From Candidatus Angelobacter sp. Gp1-AA117 (lineage in GTDB: Bacteria; Acidobacteriota; Terriglobia; Terriglobales; Acidobacteriaceae), in the NCBI GenBank assembly GCA_003223515.1, contig QHVI01000123.1, forward strand, positions 1-33,608: 33,608 bases of DNA. The letters are read 5' to 3'. Positions 1 through 9,746 of the stretch are shown here, one piece after another; position 1 is the first letter of the stretch; the number at the start of each line of letters is the position of its first letter. Position numbers and translations under genes: made by a program. The notes below the pieces were generated by a model, which searched no databases, was not told the DNA's origin, and worked only from the letters and a program-made list of their open reading frames with translations.

Positions 1-966
1 ACCGGTGTACCTCATCAGCAGCACCTGGAACGCAGCCAGCGAGGTCATGAATAAGCTGGCCCCTTCTCCTCTTCCCACTGCATTCAGACCTTTCAGCAAA
101 TCGCCCTGCAGGTCTCGCGCAAGCATTCCTCCGCGGAAACTCATCTGTGCCGGCCGCCCATAGTCCGTCGGCAACTCCAGCACCTGCGGCATCCCCTCCA
201 ACTGTTCCTTCCAATACTCCATCTGCTGCTGAAGCTTCTTTTCATCCAGTTCTTGCTTCTGCTGCAGCGCATACTCCCCATATTGCATTTGCAATTCCGG
301 CAGCGGCGACTCTTCTCCCCTCCCATACGCCACATACAACTGCTCCAACTCCTCCATCAATACTCCCAACGACCACTCATCACAGATACTGTGGTGCAGC
401 GTCAGCCTCAAAACATGGTCGTTATCATCCATACGCACCAACACTCCCCGCAATAAGGGCGCCCGGTTTAAATCGAATGCCGCACTACTCTCCTCCGCAA
501 TAACCTTCTTCGCCTGCTCCTCGCGCGCGTCCGGCTCCAGTCGCTGCAAATCCATCACCGGCAGCCGCACATCGCATCTCTCCCCAACAACCTTCTGCAT
601 CGGGTGTCCGTGTTCGTCCGTCACAAAGCAGGTCCGCAGGATTTCATGCCGCCGGACCACCTCCTGCAGACTACGTTCCAGCAGGGCGACATCCAAGCCG
701 CCTTTCAGCCGCAAAGTCATAGGCACGTTGTAGAAGGCAGTGCCGGGATTGAACCTATCCAGGAACCATAGCTGCTCCTGCTCATAGGAAAGCGGGAAGA
801 GCGAAGCTCTCGTCACTGAACCATCTGTCGAAGAAATGGACGTCTGCTCTTGAGCGGATGACTGGGCGCCCGGCGCGCTAAGGCCCTCTCGCTCCAATAA
901 ACGGCGCAGGAGTTCCCGTTCTTCTTCCAATCGATCTTTTTTCGCTACAACTGGTCTGGAAGACAT
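1..966 (-). CDS. Nonribosomal peptide synthetase, N-terminal part (condensation domain), truncated by window edge
   Basis: An open frame of 322 codons starts at ATG 966 and is still open at base 1, so only the N-terminus is seen. The start is chosen because an AAAGG-type ribosome-binding site sits about 8 bases upstream and because the first residues (MSSRPVVAKKDRLEEERELL) match the N-terminal helix of the synthetase encoded just upstream. After this charged helix comes a condensation domain: an early LSYEQEQLWFLDRF motif and the catalytic HHSICDEWS (HHxxxDxxS) are intact. The domain should form a peptide bond between a carrier-bound upstream chain and the amino acid loaded by this protein. 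It begins 28 bases after the stop of the upstream synthetase on the same strand, so the two are probably co-transcribed and used in that order. Domains beyond the condensation domain lie outside the window. Confidence 0.9.
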   Translation of the reverse strand, partial: MSSRPVVAKKDRLEEERELLRRLLEREGLSAPGAQSSAQEQTSISSTDGSVTRASLFPLSYEQEQLWFLDRFNPGTAFYNVPMTLRLKGGLDVALLERSLQEVVRRHEILRTCFVTDEHGHPMQKVVGERCDVRLPVMDLQRLEPDAREEQAKKVIAEESSAAFDLNRAPLLRGVLVRMDDNDHVLRLTLHHSICDEWSLGVLMEELEQLYVAYGRGEESPLPELQMQYGEYALQQKQELDEKKLQQQMEYWKEQLEGMPQVLELPTDYGRPAQMSFRGGMLARDLQGDLLKGLNAVGRGEGASLFMTSLAAFQVLLMRYTG

Positions 967-994
967 TCAAAACCCTTTCTGGGAATCTTTCTGG

Positions 995-3900
995 TCATGA
1001 AACTCTCTCATGCTCATCCAGCTTCCCGGCGAGCAGGCGTACTGTGGGATAGCAGAAGAAATCGACGAGCGCTATTTGCTTCTGGAGTCTTTCCTGCAGG
1101 TTGAAACGTACACGCGCCACCAATAGCGAATACCCGCCAAGATCGAAAAAGTTGTCGTCGAGCCCAACTCGTTCCAACCCCAGCGCCTCCTGCCATACCC
1201 TGGCCACCATTTGCTCCACAGGACTCCGGGGCGCCACATACTGATTTCCTGCAGACGCCGGCTGCGGCGCGTTCCGGGGCTGGGTCGTTGCCTGAATCTT
1301 TAACTGCTGCATCTCGCTGGCGTTCAACATCTCCAGATAACAGACAGGTTTCTGCGGATCCTGCACCGCCGCTGCCAGCAATCGCTCGTAATGCCGCGCC
1401 ATTTGCTCTATGCGCCCACGATCGAACAAATCCCGGTTGTAGATCCAGACGATATCCAGTTGCCCATTGCGTTCAATGGCGTTGACCTCCAGATCAAAGC
1501 GCACGGTCCAGGCTTCTGCTCCCAGTTCCTCGATCTTCAGTCCCTCAAGCTCCTGCAATCCTGAGGAAGCATTCTGGAGGGCAAAGACCACCTGGAAGAT
1601 GGGTGTGCGGTTTAAGCTGCGGCGTAGTGGCAGAACCTCTACCAGACATTCAAACGGAATGTGATGCCGGTATGTCTCCAACGCCAGATCGCGCACTTCT
1701 TCGAGGAGTTCGCCGAAGCCGGCCTTTGGATTCACTCCCATGCGCATGACCAGCATGTTCGCGAAGAAACCGATCAGGCCCTCCAGACGCTCATCCTCGC
1801 GGTTAGCAATGGGCGACCCCACCATGATGTCATCTTGTCCGCTATAGCGATGCATCTGTACGGCAAAAGCCGTGAGCAGCGTCATGTATAAGGTGGAGCG
1901 GCCACATCGTTTCAATGCAGCGACTTTTTCCGCAGGTAAAGTGATTGCGCAGACATCGCCAGCGTAAGTCTGCCTTGCTGGACGCGGCCTGTCCCGGGGA
2001 ATTTCCAGCTCTTCTGGTATTCCAGCCAGGTGTTCTTTCCAGAACCGCAGGTCTTCATCCAGCAGTCCCTCGCTTGCCGTCTGTCTCTGCCACAAAGCAA
2101 AATCCGTAAATTGCAGAGGCAAGTCCGGCAATGGATTCTCGCGACCCTGCGAGTACGCTTTATACAGGTCCCTGAACTCCCGCATAAACACGCCCAGCGA
2201 CCATCCATCGGATACGATGTGGTGGAATGTTCGCAGGAGAATGTGGTCTTCCTCCGCGAGTTTGAGCAGCTTGATTCGCAGCACTGGGCCATGGGCCAGA
2301 TCGAATGATTTCCGCCATTCATGGTTCACGGCTGCCATCACCTGCCGCTGCTGCTCCGCTTCAGAAAGCCCGCTGAGGTCGTCTATCGGAATTTCAAGAG
2401 TAAGGCTGGGGGCGATGATCTGCACCGGCGCTCCCCGCTCTTCTACAAAATGTGTGCGCAGACTCTCATGGCGGTCGACGATGGCCTGAACTGTGCGGCG
2501 CAGTGCGTCCACATTCAATCTGCCGCGCAACCGCAGCGCCTCCGGCATGTTGTATTCCGCGCTGCTGCCTTGCAACTCATGAATGAACCATAGCCGCTGC
2601 TGGGAATAAGACAACGGGGCGCGTTCAACCTTGGGATGGCGTTGCAGTGAGACTTGGGATTTCCTGCTGCTTTGCAGTTGAGGCGCGAATTTCGCAATGG
2701 TGGGCGATTCAAACAGGCTGCGCAGCGCTACATCTATACCCAAAGTGGCGCGGATTCGGCTTACCAGCTTGGTGGCCAGCAGCGAGTGTCCGCCCATGGC
2801 AAAGAAATCGTCATGCACGCCGACCCGGTCCCGGTTCAACACTTTCGCAAACAGTCCGCATAATATTTCTTCTTCGCCATTGCGCGGGCCTACGTAGCCC
2901 TTCTTTTCACTCCATTCTCTTTCCGGAGCGGGCAAGGCTTTGCGATCGATCTTGCCGTTGGGCGACAACGGCAATTGCCCCATCTCCACAAAAGCGGATG
3001 GGATCATGTAGCCGGGCAATCGCTGTTTGAGGAACACCCCTAACGCTGCCATCTTCACGTCGCCATTCTTAACTACATAGGCCACGACTCGCTTTTCCGC
3101 AGGCTGATCTTCACGGATGATTACGGCACACGCCCTCACTCCCTCGTGTGTTTGCAATACCGCTTCGATCTCTCCCAGTTCGATACGGTAACCGCGCACC
3201 TTCACCTGCTGATCCGGCCGGCCCAGGAATTCCAGATTTCCGTTCTGCCTCCATTTCACCTGGTCCCCGGTTCTGTACATCCGCTCTCCCCCACGTTCAA
3301 CGAAAGGATTGGGAACGAATTTTTCCGCGGTCAGCTCTGGCCGGTTTAAATATCCGCGCGCGACTCCCTGGCCGCCCAAAAACAATTCGCCGGTCACGCC
3401 CACAGGTACGGGTTGCAGTTCTCTATCCAGTACATAAGCTTGCGTGTTGCTGACCGGCTTTCCGATCGGCGCCCTTTCATTTTTCTCCCCTGGTTTCAAG
3501 CATGCGTAGGTGGAGTAGGTCGTGTCCTCCGATGGCCCGTACAGATTGAGAACCCGCTCTACTTTTGATTCTTTGTAGAGTTGCTCCACAGTGTTCGGCG
3601 GCAGAGCTTCTCCAGCCAGGTTCACAGTTCGAATCGAATCGGGCAAGCCTTTGATTCGCAGCAACTCCGCGATAGCCGAGGGCACCGTGTTGACCAGCTT
3701 TATTTCCTGCTCTTCCCCAATCTCCGCCAGGTCCAGCGCATTGCGCACCACGATTGCTTTTCCGCCCCAACTGAGCGGAGCAAAAATCTCAAATACCGAG
3801 AGGTCAAAACAAATAGACGTAGAAGCCAGAACGGACCCTAACTCCTCCGCCGAGAAAGCCTCCCGAGCCCAGTGCAACAGTACGTTCGCATTACCGTGCT

Positions 3901-6900
3901 GGATTGCCACTCCTCGTGGCTGGCCTGTCGACCCCGATGTGTAGATCACATACGCAAGATTTTCCGGATGAAGCGTAAGCGCAATATCAGTTTCACTTTC
4001 ACGCGTTATCCCGGCCAGCTCCTTGTCTACGCAAATCACTTTCGGAGCACCAGGCATGTGCTCCAATAAGCTGCTCCGGGTCACCAGCGCCGCAATCGCT
4101 GAATCCTCCGCCATGAACTTGCGGCGTTCCAGGGGATAATCAGGATCCATCGGAACATAAGTTCCGCCCGCCTTTAAAATTCCCAACAGCCCGATCACCA
4201 TCTCCAGGCTGCGTTCCATGCAGAGCCCTACCCGCACCTCCGGTCCCACTCCCATTTTCCTCAGGTAATGACCTAATTGATTGGCGCTCCGGTTCAGCTC
4301 GCAGTAAGTTAAATTTCGCCCTCCACACTCCACCGCTACGGCTTTCGCGCTTCTCCTTACCTGGTCCTCGAACAACTCATGCATGCACTTCTGTGGATAG
4401 GCCGCCTGCGTCTGGTTCCACTCGTATAAAACCTGGTCTCGCTCACTCTCCGCTAACAACTCCAGGGAATCTACAATTTGCCCGCTGCCCGCGATCATTC
4501 CTTCCAGAATGCGGCGCCAATATCCCATGTAGCGCTCGATGGTTGCTTTCTCGAACAGCGCAGTGGCATATTCCACGCCACCTGCAATCCGTTCGCCCAA
4601 CTCCCACAAAGACGCCGTGAGATCAAACCGGGCTACGCGATGCGACGCCATTTCCAATCCCATGGTCTTCAATCCGGCAAGGTCCAGTTCGCCCCTGGGA
4701 GCGTTCTGCCAGGCAAACATCACCTGAAACAACGGACCATGGGCCAGGCTGCGTTCGGGCTGCACAGTTTCCACTACCTGCTCAAAGGGAATGTCTTGAT
4801 GCTGCTGCGCCCCCAACGCCTGGGTTTTCACTCGTTCCAGCAGTTCGCCTACAGACGGTCTGTTGGATAAATCTGTGCGCAGCACCAGCGTGTTCACAAA
4901 AAATCCGATCAGCCTTTCAAGCTCTCCCTGTCTGCGGTTCCCTACCGGCGACCCGACTAATACGTCCTGCTGTCCTGATAACCGGCCCATGAGCGCCGCC
5001 CACCCTACCATGAGGGTCATATATAAAGTGGCGCCATGCTGCCGGCCCAACTCCTTTAACCCTGCCGTCAACCTTTCATCCAGGATCACCTCATGCCATG
5101 CGCCCGCATACTCCTGGTCTGCCGGCCGCACATGGTCCGCAGGTAACTCAAGCAAGGCCGGTGCCCCTGCCAGCGTGGTTTTCCAGTACTCAGCCTGCTG
5201 TCTTAGAACTTCTCCCTGCATCCAATTCCGCTGCCATACCGCGTAGTCTGGATATTGCACAGCTAACTCCGGCAGCGGATCAGCTTCCCCGCGCACAAAC
5301 GCCCGGTACAATACGCTCAATTCGTTGAGCAACACCCCGACCGACCAGCCATCAGAGATGATGTGGTGCATGGTGATGAGCAGCGCATATTGATCTTCTC
5401 TCTGCCGGATCAGCCGTCCGCGAATCAGCGGACCGGCTTCCAGATCAAAACTGGCATGCGCCTCTTCTTCATAGAGTTGCCGTAATCCAGGCTCCGAGTC
5501 TGCCTGGGAGCGCAAATCATGATCCAACAATAGAAAATGGCTGTCCTCAGCGAATGCAATCCGCTGCACTGGTTCGCCCTCTACCACTACAAAGGTGGTG
5601 CGCAACGCTTCATGGCGCTGTACGATCCGGTCCAGAGCCAAGCCCAATGCATGCCGGTCCAGCGTGCCCACGAGACGCACGCCAAAGGGCATGTGATAGA
5701 CCTCGCTCACTCCTTCCATCTGCGCCAGGAACCACAACCGCTGCTGCGCATAGGAAAGAGGAAGAGGCTGACTGCGATCAGCTTTGGTCACCGGCGCCGA
5801 TTGCGCCTGTTTGCCGCTTGATATCTTGCTGGCGAAGTCGCTCAGACAGGAGTGCTCGAATATGTCGCTGACTGCCACTTCCAATCCGAGCGCCTCCCCG
5901 AGCCGCCCAATCATGGTTACCGCTAATAGCGAATGGCCGCCCAGTTCAAAAAAGTTATCGTGGCGGCCCACCCTTTTTACTTCGAGCACCTCCCGCCAAA
6001 TCACCGCCAGCTTAGTCTCAATTTCTCCCTGTGGCTCCTCATACTCACCCACCGAGTACGCATTTCCATCCGGCGCCGGTAACCGCTTCCGGTCCAGCTT
6101 CCCGTTGGGCGTCAGCGGCAATGATTCCAGCCGCACATACGCTGCGGGCACCATGTACTCTGGCAGTCTTTGTGCCAGATGGCCGCGCAATTCTTCTGCC
6201 CCAAACTTACCCTTCGCGTCGCTCTGCTGAAAATCAGTGGCGTCTTCCGTACTACTGGCGTTCAAATTCTTTTCTGCGTGTGACGAATTCTCCAGCGCAG
6301 CCGAGGGAGGTTGCGATCCATAAGCATGATTTTTTTCAAAGTATTCGCGTTCATTCGTCCCATTCGCGTTCATGCGCGTCTGACTTCTTGTTTCTTCGAG
6401 TCTCCGTGACTCGGCGGCAGATTTCGGGTTGCGGTCCTGCTGCTCCGTGTAATAAGCCACCAGACGCTTGCTTCCAGCCGCACCCTCCTGCGCAATGACT
6501 ACCGCTTCTCCCACTCCTGCGTATTCCAACAGCCGCGCTTCAATTTCAGGCAACTCAATCCGGAAGCCGCGGACCTTCACCTGAAAATCATTCCGTCCTA
6601 CAAACTCAATGGTCCCGTCCCTTCGCCAACGCACCAGATCGCCTGTCCGGTACAAACGGCTTCCACTCTTCGCGCTATAGGGGTCCGGCACAAATCGTTC
6701 CGCTGTCAAATCCGGACGCTGCAGATATCCCCGTGCTACACTCGCGCCGGCTATATAGGCCTCGCCCACCACTCCGACCGGCGCCACGTTCATCGCTCCA
6801 TCCAGCACATACATCCGCCGGTCTCCGATTGGTTTGCCGATGGGTAGCGAAATCACGCTCTCGGGCAAATCTTCGGGCACCACATAACAACTGCTGAACA

Positions 6901-9301
6901 CTGTGCATTCCGATGGGCCATACCCGTTCACCACCCGCACTCCCGGCAACTGCTCCATCAATCGCCGGATGTGCATCGCCGAGGCCGCCTCTCCCCCGGT
7001 CATCAGATACTTCACCCCTTGCAGGCACTCCACATTGCTTTCCACAATCGAATTGAATAAGGCGGCCGTCAGCCACAGGGTATTTACTCCCTGCCCCTGC
7101 ACGTATTCCCGGATGTCTTCCGCACGGATGACTCGCTGCTGTGCCAGTACGCTCCGTCCTCCGCGCAGCAAGGCCGGCCACAGTTCCAGCGTCATTGCAT
7201 CCCAGCTCACCGAGGAATGCTGTAGCAGCACCGTTTCCTTGTCGAAGCGCACATAGTCGGTTCCAAAAATGAATCCGGGAATACTGCGATGCGGAATCTC
7301 GCTGCCTTTCGGCTCTCCGGTTGATCCCGAGGTGTAGATCACAGAGGCCACGCATTCAGCGTCTACACCCGTCTCCGTCCGCTCAAGATTCGTATTCGCC
7401 TGGTTCCTGAATGCAACCTCATTGGTTAAATCAATAATGTGGATATCCGTGTTGATTCCACCTGCCCAACCCGGCACATCTCCTTGCACCAGCAGCGCCA
7501 CTGGTGCGCTGTCCTTCAAAATGAATTGCAAACGCTCTGGAGGATAAGAGAGATCCAGAAGCACATAAGCGCCGCCCGCCTTCAGCACCGCGACCATCCC
7601 CACCACCATCTCCAACCCACGCTCTACACCAATCGCCACTCGCGCATCCGGCCCCACTCCAACGATTCGCAGGTAGTGCGCCAGTTGGTTGGCTCTGCGG
7701 TTCAACTCCTCGTATGTCAGCGAAGTATTCCCGAAGACGATTGCGGGTGCTTTTGCGGTCTTTCTGACCTGCTCTTCGAATAGCTCATGCACGCACTTCT
7801 GTTCGCCTTCGATCTCCGCCGGGTTCCACTCCACTAAAAGCTGTTGTGTTTCATCCTGCGTCAACATCGGAAGGTCCGAAATTCGAAGCCCCGGTTCAGC
7901 AGTGGCGAAAGCCAGCAAATGCCCAAAGTGATGAAACATCCGCTGAATTGTCTCTGCTTCAAACAACGCGGTGTCATAGTTGATTGCCAGTTTGGGAAAC
8001 TCACCGTCGATTGCGAATAACGCCAGATCGCACTTCGAGGTAGTAGTTTCCGGCATGATCGGATGAACCTCGACGCCCGGAAGCCCCAGCGATACAGCCG
8101 TGCCGTTCATGAACGTAAACGTCACCTGAAACAGAGGCGAGCCGCTGATCTGCCGTTCCGGCGACAATTCCTCGACCAGTTTCTCCAGGGGGATATCCTG
8201 ATGGTCGAATGCCTCCAGAGTCGCCTTTCTCACCCTCGCCAGCACTTCTCTGAAAGTCGGCTCGCCCCTTAAATCTGCCCGAATGATCAGAGTGTTCACG
8301 CAGAATCCGATCATGCCTTCCAGCCGTACGTGATTGCGGTTCGTTATTGGCGTTCCCACGCCGAAGTCCGTCTGTCCCGTATATCTCAGCAGCAGCACTT
8401 CGAAGATCGCCAGCACTGTCATAAAGACGCTGGCCCCTTCCTGCCGGCTGAACGACTTCATTTTTTCCCAATACGTCCCATCCAGCAGTGCCGTTTCCAT
8501 GCTGCCGCGATGTTCGCTCATGGCTGGCCGCGGCCTGTCTGTGGGCAGTTCCAAAACTTCCGGCATTCCGGCTAACTGCGTCTTCCAATACTCCATCTGC
8601 CGGGAAAAAACTTCCCCCTGCAGCCATTGGGCCTGCCACATGGTGTAATCCGCATACTGGATTGGCATCTGCTTGAGCGGCGATTCCTGGCCCTGCACAT
8701 AGGCTGAGTAGAGCAATGCCATCTCGTGCTGCAAAATCCCCATCGACCACTCATCCACCACGATATGGTGAATGCTCAACGCCAGAATGTGCTCCCGCTC
8801 TCCCGAGCGAATCAGCATCCCGCGCAGCAACGGTACGCTTTCCAAATCGAACGGCTTTGCTGACTCCTGCGTTACGATCTCCAGAGCCCTTTTTCTTCCG
8901 TTTTCGGCGTCCTGAGGATTGCTCAAATCCAGCAGTTGCAGCCGGAACTCGATCAAAGCCTCGACTTTTTGCACGGGCTCGCCATCCTCTACCACAAACC
9001 GCGTCCGCAATGCCCCGTGCCGCCGGATGATCTCCTGCAGACTCCTCTCCAGAACCGGCACGTTTAAATCTCCATGCAGCTCACACGCCAGCGCAATGTT
9101 GTAGAAATCGCTGCCCGGTCTGAGACGGTCTAGAAACCAGAGACGTCTTTGCGCCCAGGAAAGCGGCAACCGCTCCTGAGTCTCTACCGGGACAATTTCC
9201 CAGTCCCCTGAATCAAGACCTTCTTTCTGCAGCAAAAGACGCAGCAGTTCCCGCTCTTCTTCCGCGCGATCTTTTTTCAATGCAGCTCTTTCAGGAGACA
9301 T
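995..9301 (-). CDS. Multimodular nonribosomal peptide synthetase, C-A-T-C-A-T-C-T
   Basis: A 2,768-residue cytoplasmic peptide synthetase. Approximate domain order: charged N-terminal helix 1-40; condensation 45-470 (HHIVVDEWS from H178); adenylation 500-1050 (YTSGSTGEPKG near 655, GYGPSECT near 792, YRTGD near 884, NGKLDRK at its end); carrier 1085-1150 (FFELGGHSLL, phosphopantetheine Ser near 1121); condensation 1165-1600 (HHIISDGWS near 1311); adenylation 1630-2085 (YTSGSTGQPRG near 1785, LYGPSEDTT near 1919); carrier 2130-2200 (GGHSLL); condensation 2215-2640 (HHIVSDGWS near 2359); carrier 2685-2755 (FFDLGGYSLL). Specificity residues read by eye are D-A-L-W-M-G-G-V-F for the first adenylation domain (resembles valine-type pockets, uncertain) and D-L-F-N-N-A-L-T-Y for the second, a code I recall as alanine. 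The last module lacks an adenylation domain. No epimerase or thioesterase is seen. The first adenylation domain has an unusual insert of about 75 residues (about 954-1031). ATG 9301 has only a weak ribosome-binding site. Confidence 0.95.
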   Translation of the reverse strand: MSPERAALKKDRAEEERELLRLLLQKEGLDSGDWEIVPVETQERLPLSWAQRRLWFLDRLRPGSDFYNIALACELHGDLNVPVLERSLQEIIRRHGALRTRFVVEDGEPVQKVEALIEFRLQLLDLSNPQDAENGRKRALEIVTQESAKPFDLESVPLLRGMLIRSGEREHILALSIHHIVVDEWSMGILQHEMALLYSAYVQGQESPLKQMPIQYADYTMWQAQWLQGEVFSRQMEYWKTQLAGMPEVLELPTDRPRPAMSEHRGSMETALLDGTYWEKMKSFSRQEGASVFMTVLAIFEVLLLRYTGQTDFGVGTPITNRNHVRLEGMIGFCVNTLIIRADLRGEPTFREVLARVRKATLEAFDHQDIPLEKLVEELSPERQISGSPLFQVTFTFMNGTAVSLGLPGVEVHPIMPETTTSKCDLALFAIDGEFPKLAINYDTALFEAETIQRMFHHFGHLLAFATAEPGLRISDLPMLTQDETQQLLVEWNPAEIEGEQKCVHELFEEQVRKTAKAPAIVFGNTSLTYEELNRRANQLAHYLRIVGVGPDARVAIGVERGLEMVVGMVAVLKAGGAYVLLDLSYPPERLQFILKDSAPVALLVQGDVPGWAGGINTDIHIIDLTNEVAFRNQANTNLERTETGVDAECVASVIYTSGSTGEPKGSEIPHRSIPGFIFGTDYVRFDKETVLLQHSSVSWDAMTLELWPALLRGGRSVLAQQRVIRAEDIREYVQGQGVNTLWLTAALFNSIVESNVECLQGVKYLMTGGEAASAMHIRRLMEQLPGVRVVNGYGPSECTVFSSCYVVPEDLPESVISLPIGKPIGDRRMYVLDGAMNVAPVGVVGEAYIAGASVARGYLQRPDLTAERFVPDPYSAKSGSRLYRTGDLVRWRRDGTIEFVGRNDFQVKVRGFRIELPEIEARLLEYAGVGEAVVIAQEGAAGSKRLVAYYTEQQDRNPKSAAESRRLEETRSQTRMNANGTNEREYFEKNHAYGSQPPSAALENSSHAEKNLNASSTEDATDFQQSDAKGKFGAEELRGHLAQRLPEYMVPAAYVRLESLPLTPNGKLDRKRLPAPDGNAYSVGEYEEPQGEIETKLAVIWREVLEVKRVGRHDNFFELGGHSLLAVTMIGRLGEALGLEVAVSDIFEHSCLSDFASKISSGKQAQSAPVTKADRSQPLPLSYAQQRLWFLAQMEGVSEVYHMPFGVRLVGTLDRHALGLALDRIVQRHEALRTTFVVVEGEPVQRIAFAEDSHFLLLDHDLRSQADSEPGLRQLYEEEAHASFDLEAGPLIRGRLIRQREDQYALLITMHHIISDGWSVGVLLNELSVLYRAFVRGEADPLPELAVQYPDYAVWQRNWMQGEVLRQQAEYWKTTLAGAPALLELPADHVRPADQEYAGAWHEVILDERLTAGLKELGRQHGATLYMTLMVGWAALMGRLSGQQDVLVGSPVGNRRQGELERLIGFFVNTLVLRTDLSNRPSVGELLERVKTQALGAQQHQDIPFEQVVETVQPERSLAHGPLFQVMFAWQNAPRGELDLAGLKTMGLEMASHRVARFDLTASLWELGERIAGGVEYATALFEKATIERYMGYWRRILEGMIAGSGQIVDSLELLAESERDQVLYEWNQTQAAYPQKCMHELFEDQVRRSAKAVAVECGGRNLTYCELNRSANQLGHYLRKMGVGPEVRVGLCMERSLEMVIGLLGILKAGGTYVPMDPDYPLERRKFMAEDSAIAALVTRSSLLEHMPGAPKVICVDKELAGITRESETDIALTLHPENLAYVIYTSGSTGQPRGVAIQHGNANVLLHWAREAFSAEELGSVLASTSICFDLSVFEIFAPLSWGGKAIVVRNALDLAEIGEEQEIKLVNTVPSAIAELLRIKGLPDSIRTVNLAGEALPPNTVEQLYKESKVERVLNLYGPSEDTTYSTYACLKPGEKNERAPIGKPVSNTQAYVLDRELQPVPVGVTGELFLGGQGVARGYLNRPELTAEKFVPNPFVERGGERMYRTGDQVKWRQNGNLEFLGRPDQQVKVRGYRIELGEIEAVLQTHEGVRACAVIIREDQPAEKRVVAYVVKNGDVKMAALGVFLKQRLPGYMIPSAFVEMGQLPLSPNGKIDRKALPAPEREWSEKKGYVGPRNGEEEILCGLFAKVLNRDRVGVHDDFFAMGGHSLLATKLVSRIRATLGIDVALRSLFESPTIAKFAPQLQSSRKSQVSLQRHPKVERAPLSYSQQRLWFIHELQGSSAEYNMPEALRLRGRLNVDALRRTVQAIVDRHESLRTHFVEERGAPVQIIAPSLTLEIPIDDLSGLSEAEQQRQVMAAVNHEWRKSFDLAHGPVLRIKLLKLAEEDHILLRTFHHIVSDGWSLGVFMREFRDLYKAYSQGRENPLPDLPLQFTDFALWQRQTASEGLLDEDLRFWKEHLAGIPEELEIPRDRPRPARQTYAGDVCAITLPAEKVAALKRCGRSTLYMTLLTAFAVQMHRYSGQDDIMVGSPIANREDERLEGLIGFFANMLVMRMGVNPKAGFGELLEEVRDLALETYRHHIPFECLVEVLPLRRSLNRTPIFQVVFALQNASSGLQELEGLKIEELGAEAWTVRFDLEVNAIERNGQLDIVWIYNRDLFDRGRIEQMARHYERLLAAAVQDPQKPVCYLEMLNASEMQQLKIQATTQPRNAPQPASAGNQYVAPRSPVEQMVARVWQEALGLERVGLDDNFFDLGGYSLLVARVRFNLQERLQKQIALVDFFCYPTVRLLAGKLDEHERVS
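6205..6440 (-). repeat. Dispersed-repeat-like insert translated within the first adenylation domain
   Basis: The protein switches from normal adenylation sequence (AYYTEQQ near residue 950) to a polar, low-similarity stretch and back again (AEELRGHLAQRLPEYMVP near 1033). On the coding strand this DNA contains GAGTCACGGAGACTCGAAG and, next to it, two copies of a GAACGCGAAT-type unit (AACGCGAATGGGACGAATG and AACGCGAATACT). The first part closely matches the intergenic repeat at about 12,955-12,990 (GAGGCACGGAGACACAGAG). The reading frame is kept, so the repeat is translated as a linker in the small C-terminal adenylation subdomain. Boundaries are approximate. Confidence 0.55.
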
Positions 9302-9458
9302 TTTCTATAAACTCTAATTTTTTGATGGGCTAATGCTCAGGAACTCCCGGATGGGGAGATGAAAAGCCCTTGGTGCGAACCAAAACGTGGAGGTCTGACG
9401 CCCGTGATTATGACCTGCGGCCCGACATCATCACCTGTTCAAGCACTATCAGTCTAAA

Positions 9459-9486
9459 AGTATATTTCAAGCTGAGTTTTCAATAA
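9459..9486 (-). promoter_or_regulatory. Candidate promoter for the NRPS operon
   Basis: On the minus strand TTATTG (9486-9481) and TATACT (9464-9459) are separated by 16 bases, about 155 bases upstream of the synthetase start. The -10 box is good but the -35 box is poor, so this is a weak call. Confidence 0.3.
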
Positions 9487-9716
9487 GATCCAACTCTCAA
9501 TTTGCAAGATTGTTGAGCATGTTACTGCCCCATATATCACATTCTGGTACATTCTTCCTGTGCGTGGTTAGCTTTGGTTGTTGGCTCGGCTACGCTGGGG
9601 GTAGATCCGGAAGTCGCACCAACTCGCATGATACTTCAGGGTTACGACGGTGGTCAGAGACAACGGCAATCGCATGAAGAATTACCTTAATTCATGCCCA
9701 GCCTCAATATTTTCTC

Positions 9717-9746
9717 TTGACCTCGCTATAGTAATAGTTGTATACT
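9717..9746 (+). promoter_or_regulatory. Candidate sigma-70-type promoter facing the MFS gene
   Basis: TTGACC (9717-9722) and TATACT (9741-9746) are spaced 18 bases apart on the plus strand. If used, the transcript would have a leader of about 385 bases containing both copies of the 82-bp direct repeat before the transporter start. Confidence 0.4.

Noticed and set aside
147-503. Plus-strand frame of 118 codons opposite the left-edge synthetase
   Set aside because: It lies antisense to a clear condensation domain, is rich in Pro/Ala/His/Thr from the opposite-strand codon bias, and has no family features.
6675-7355. Minus-strand 226-codon frame inside the synthetase gene
   Set aside because: It is an out-of-frame shadow of the first adenylation domain, whose motifs occur in the other frame.
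8001-8750. Minus-strand 249-codon frame inside the synthetase gene
   Set aside because: Shadow frame of the first condensation domain; composition is Gly/Arg-rich with no recognisable motif.
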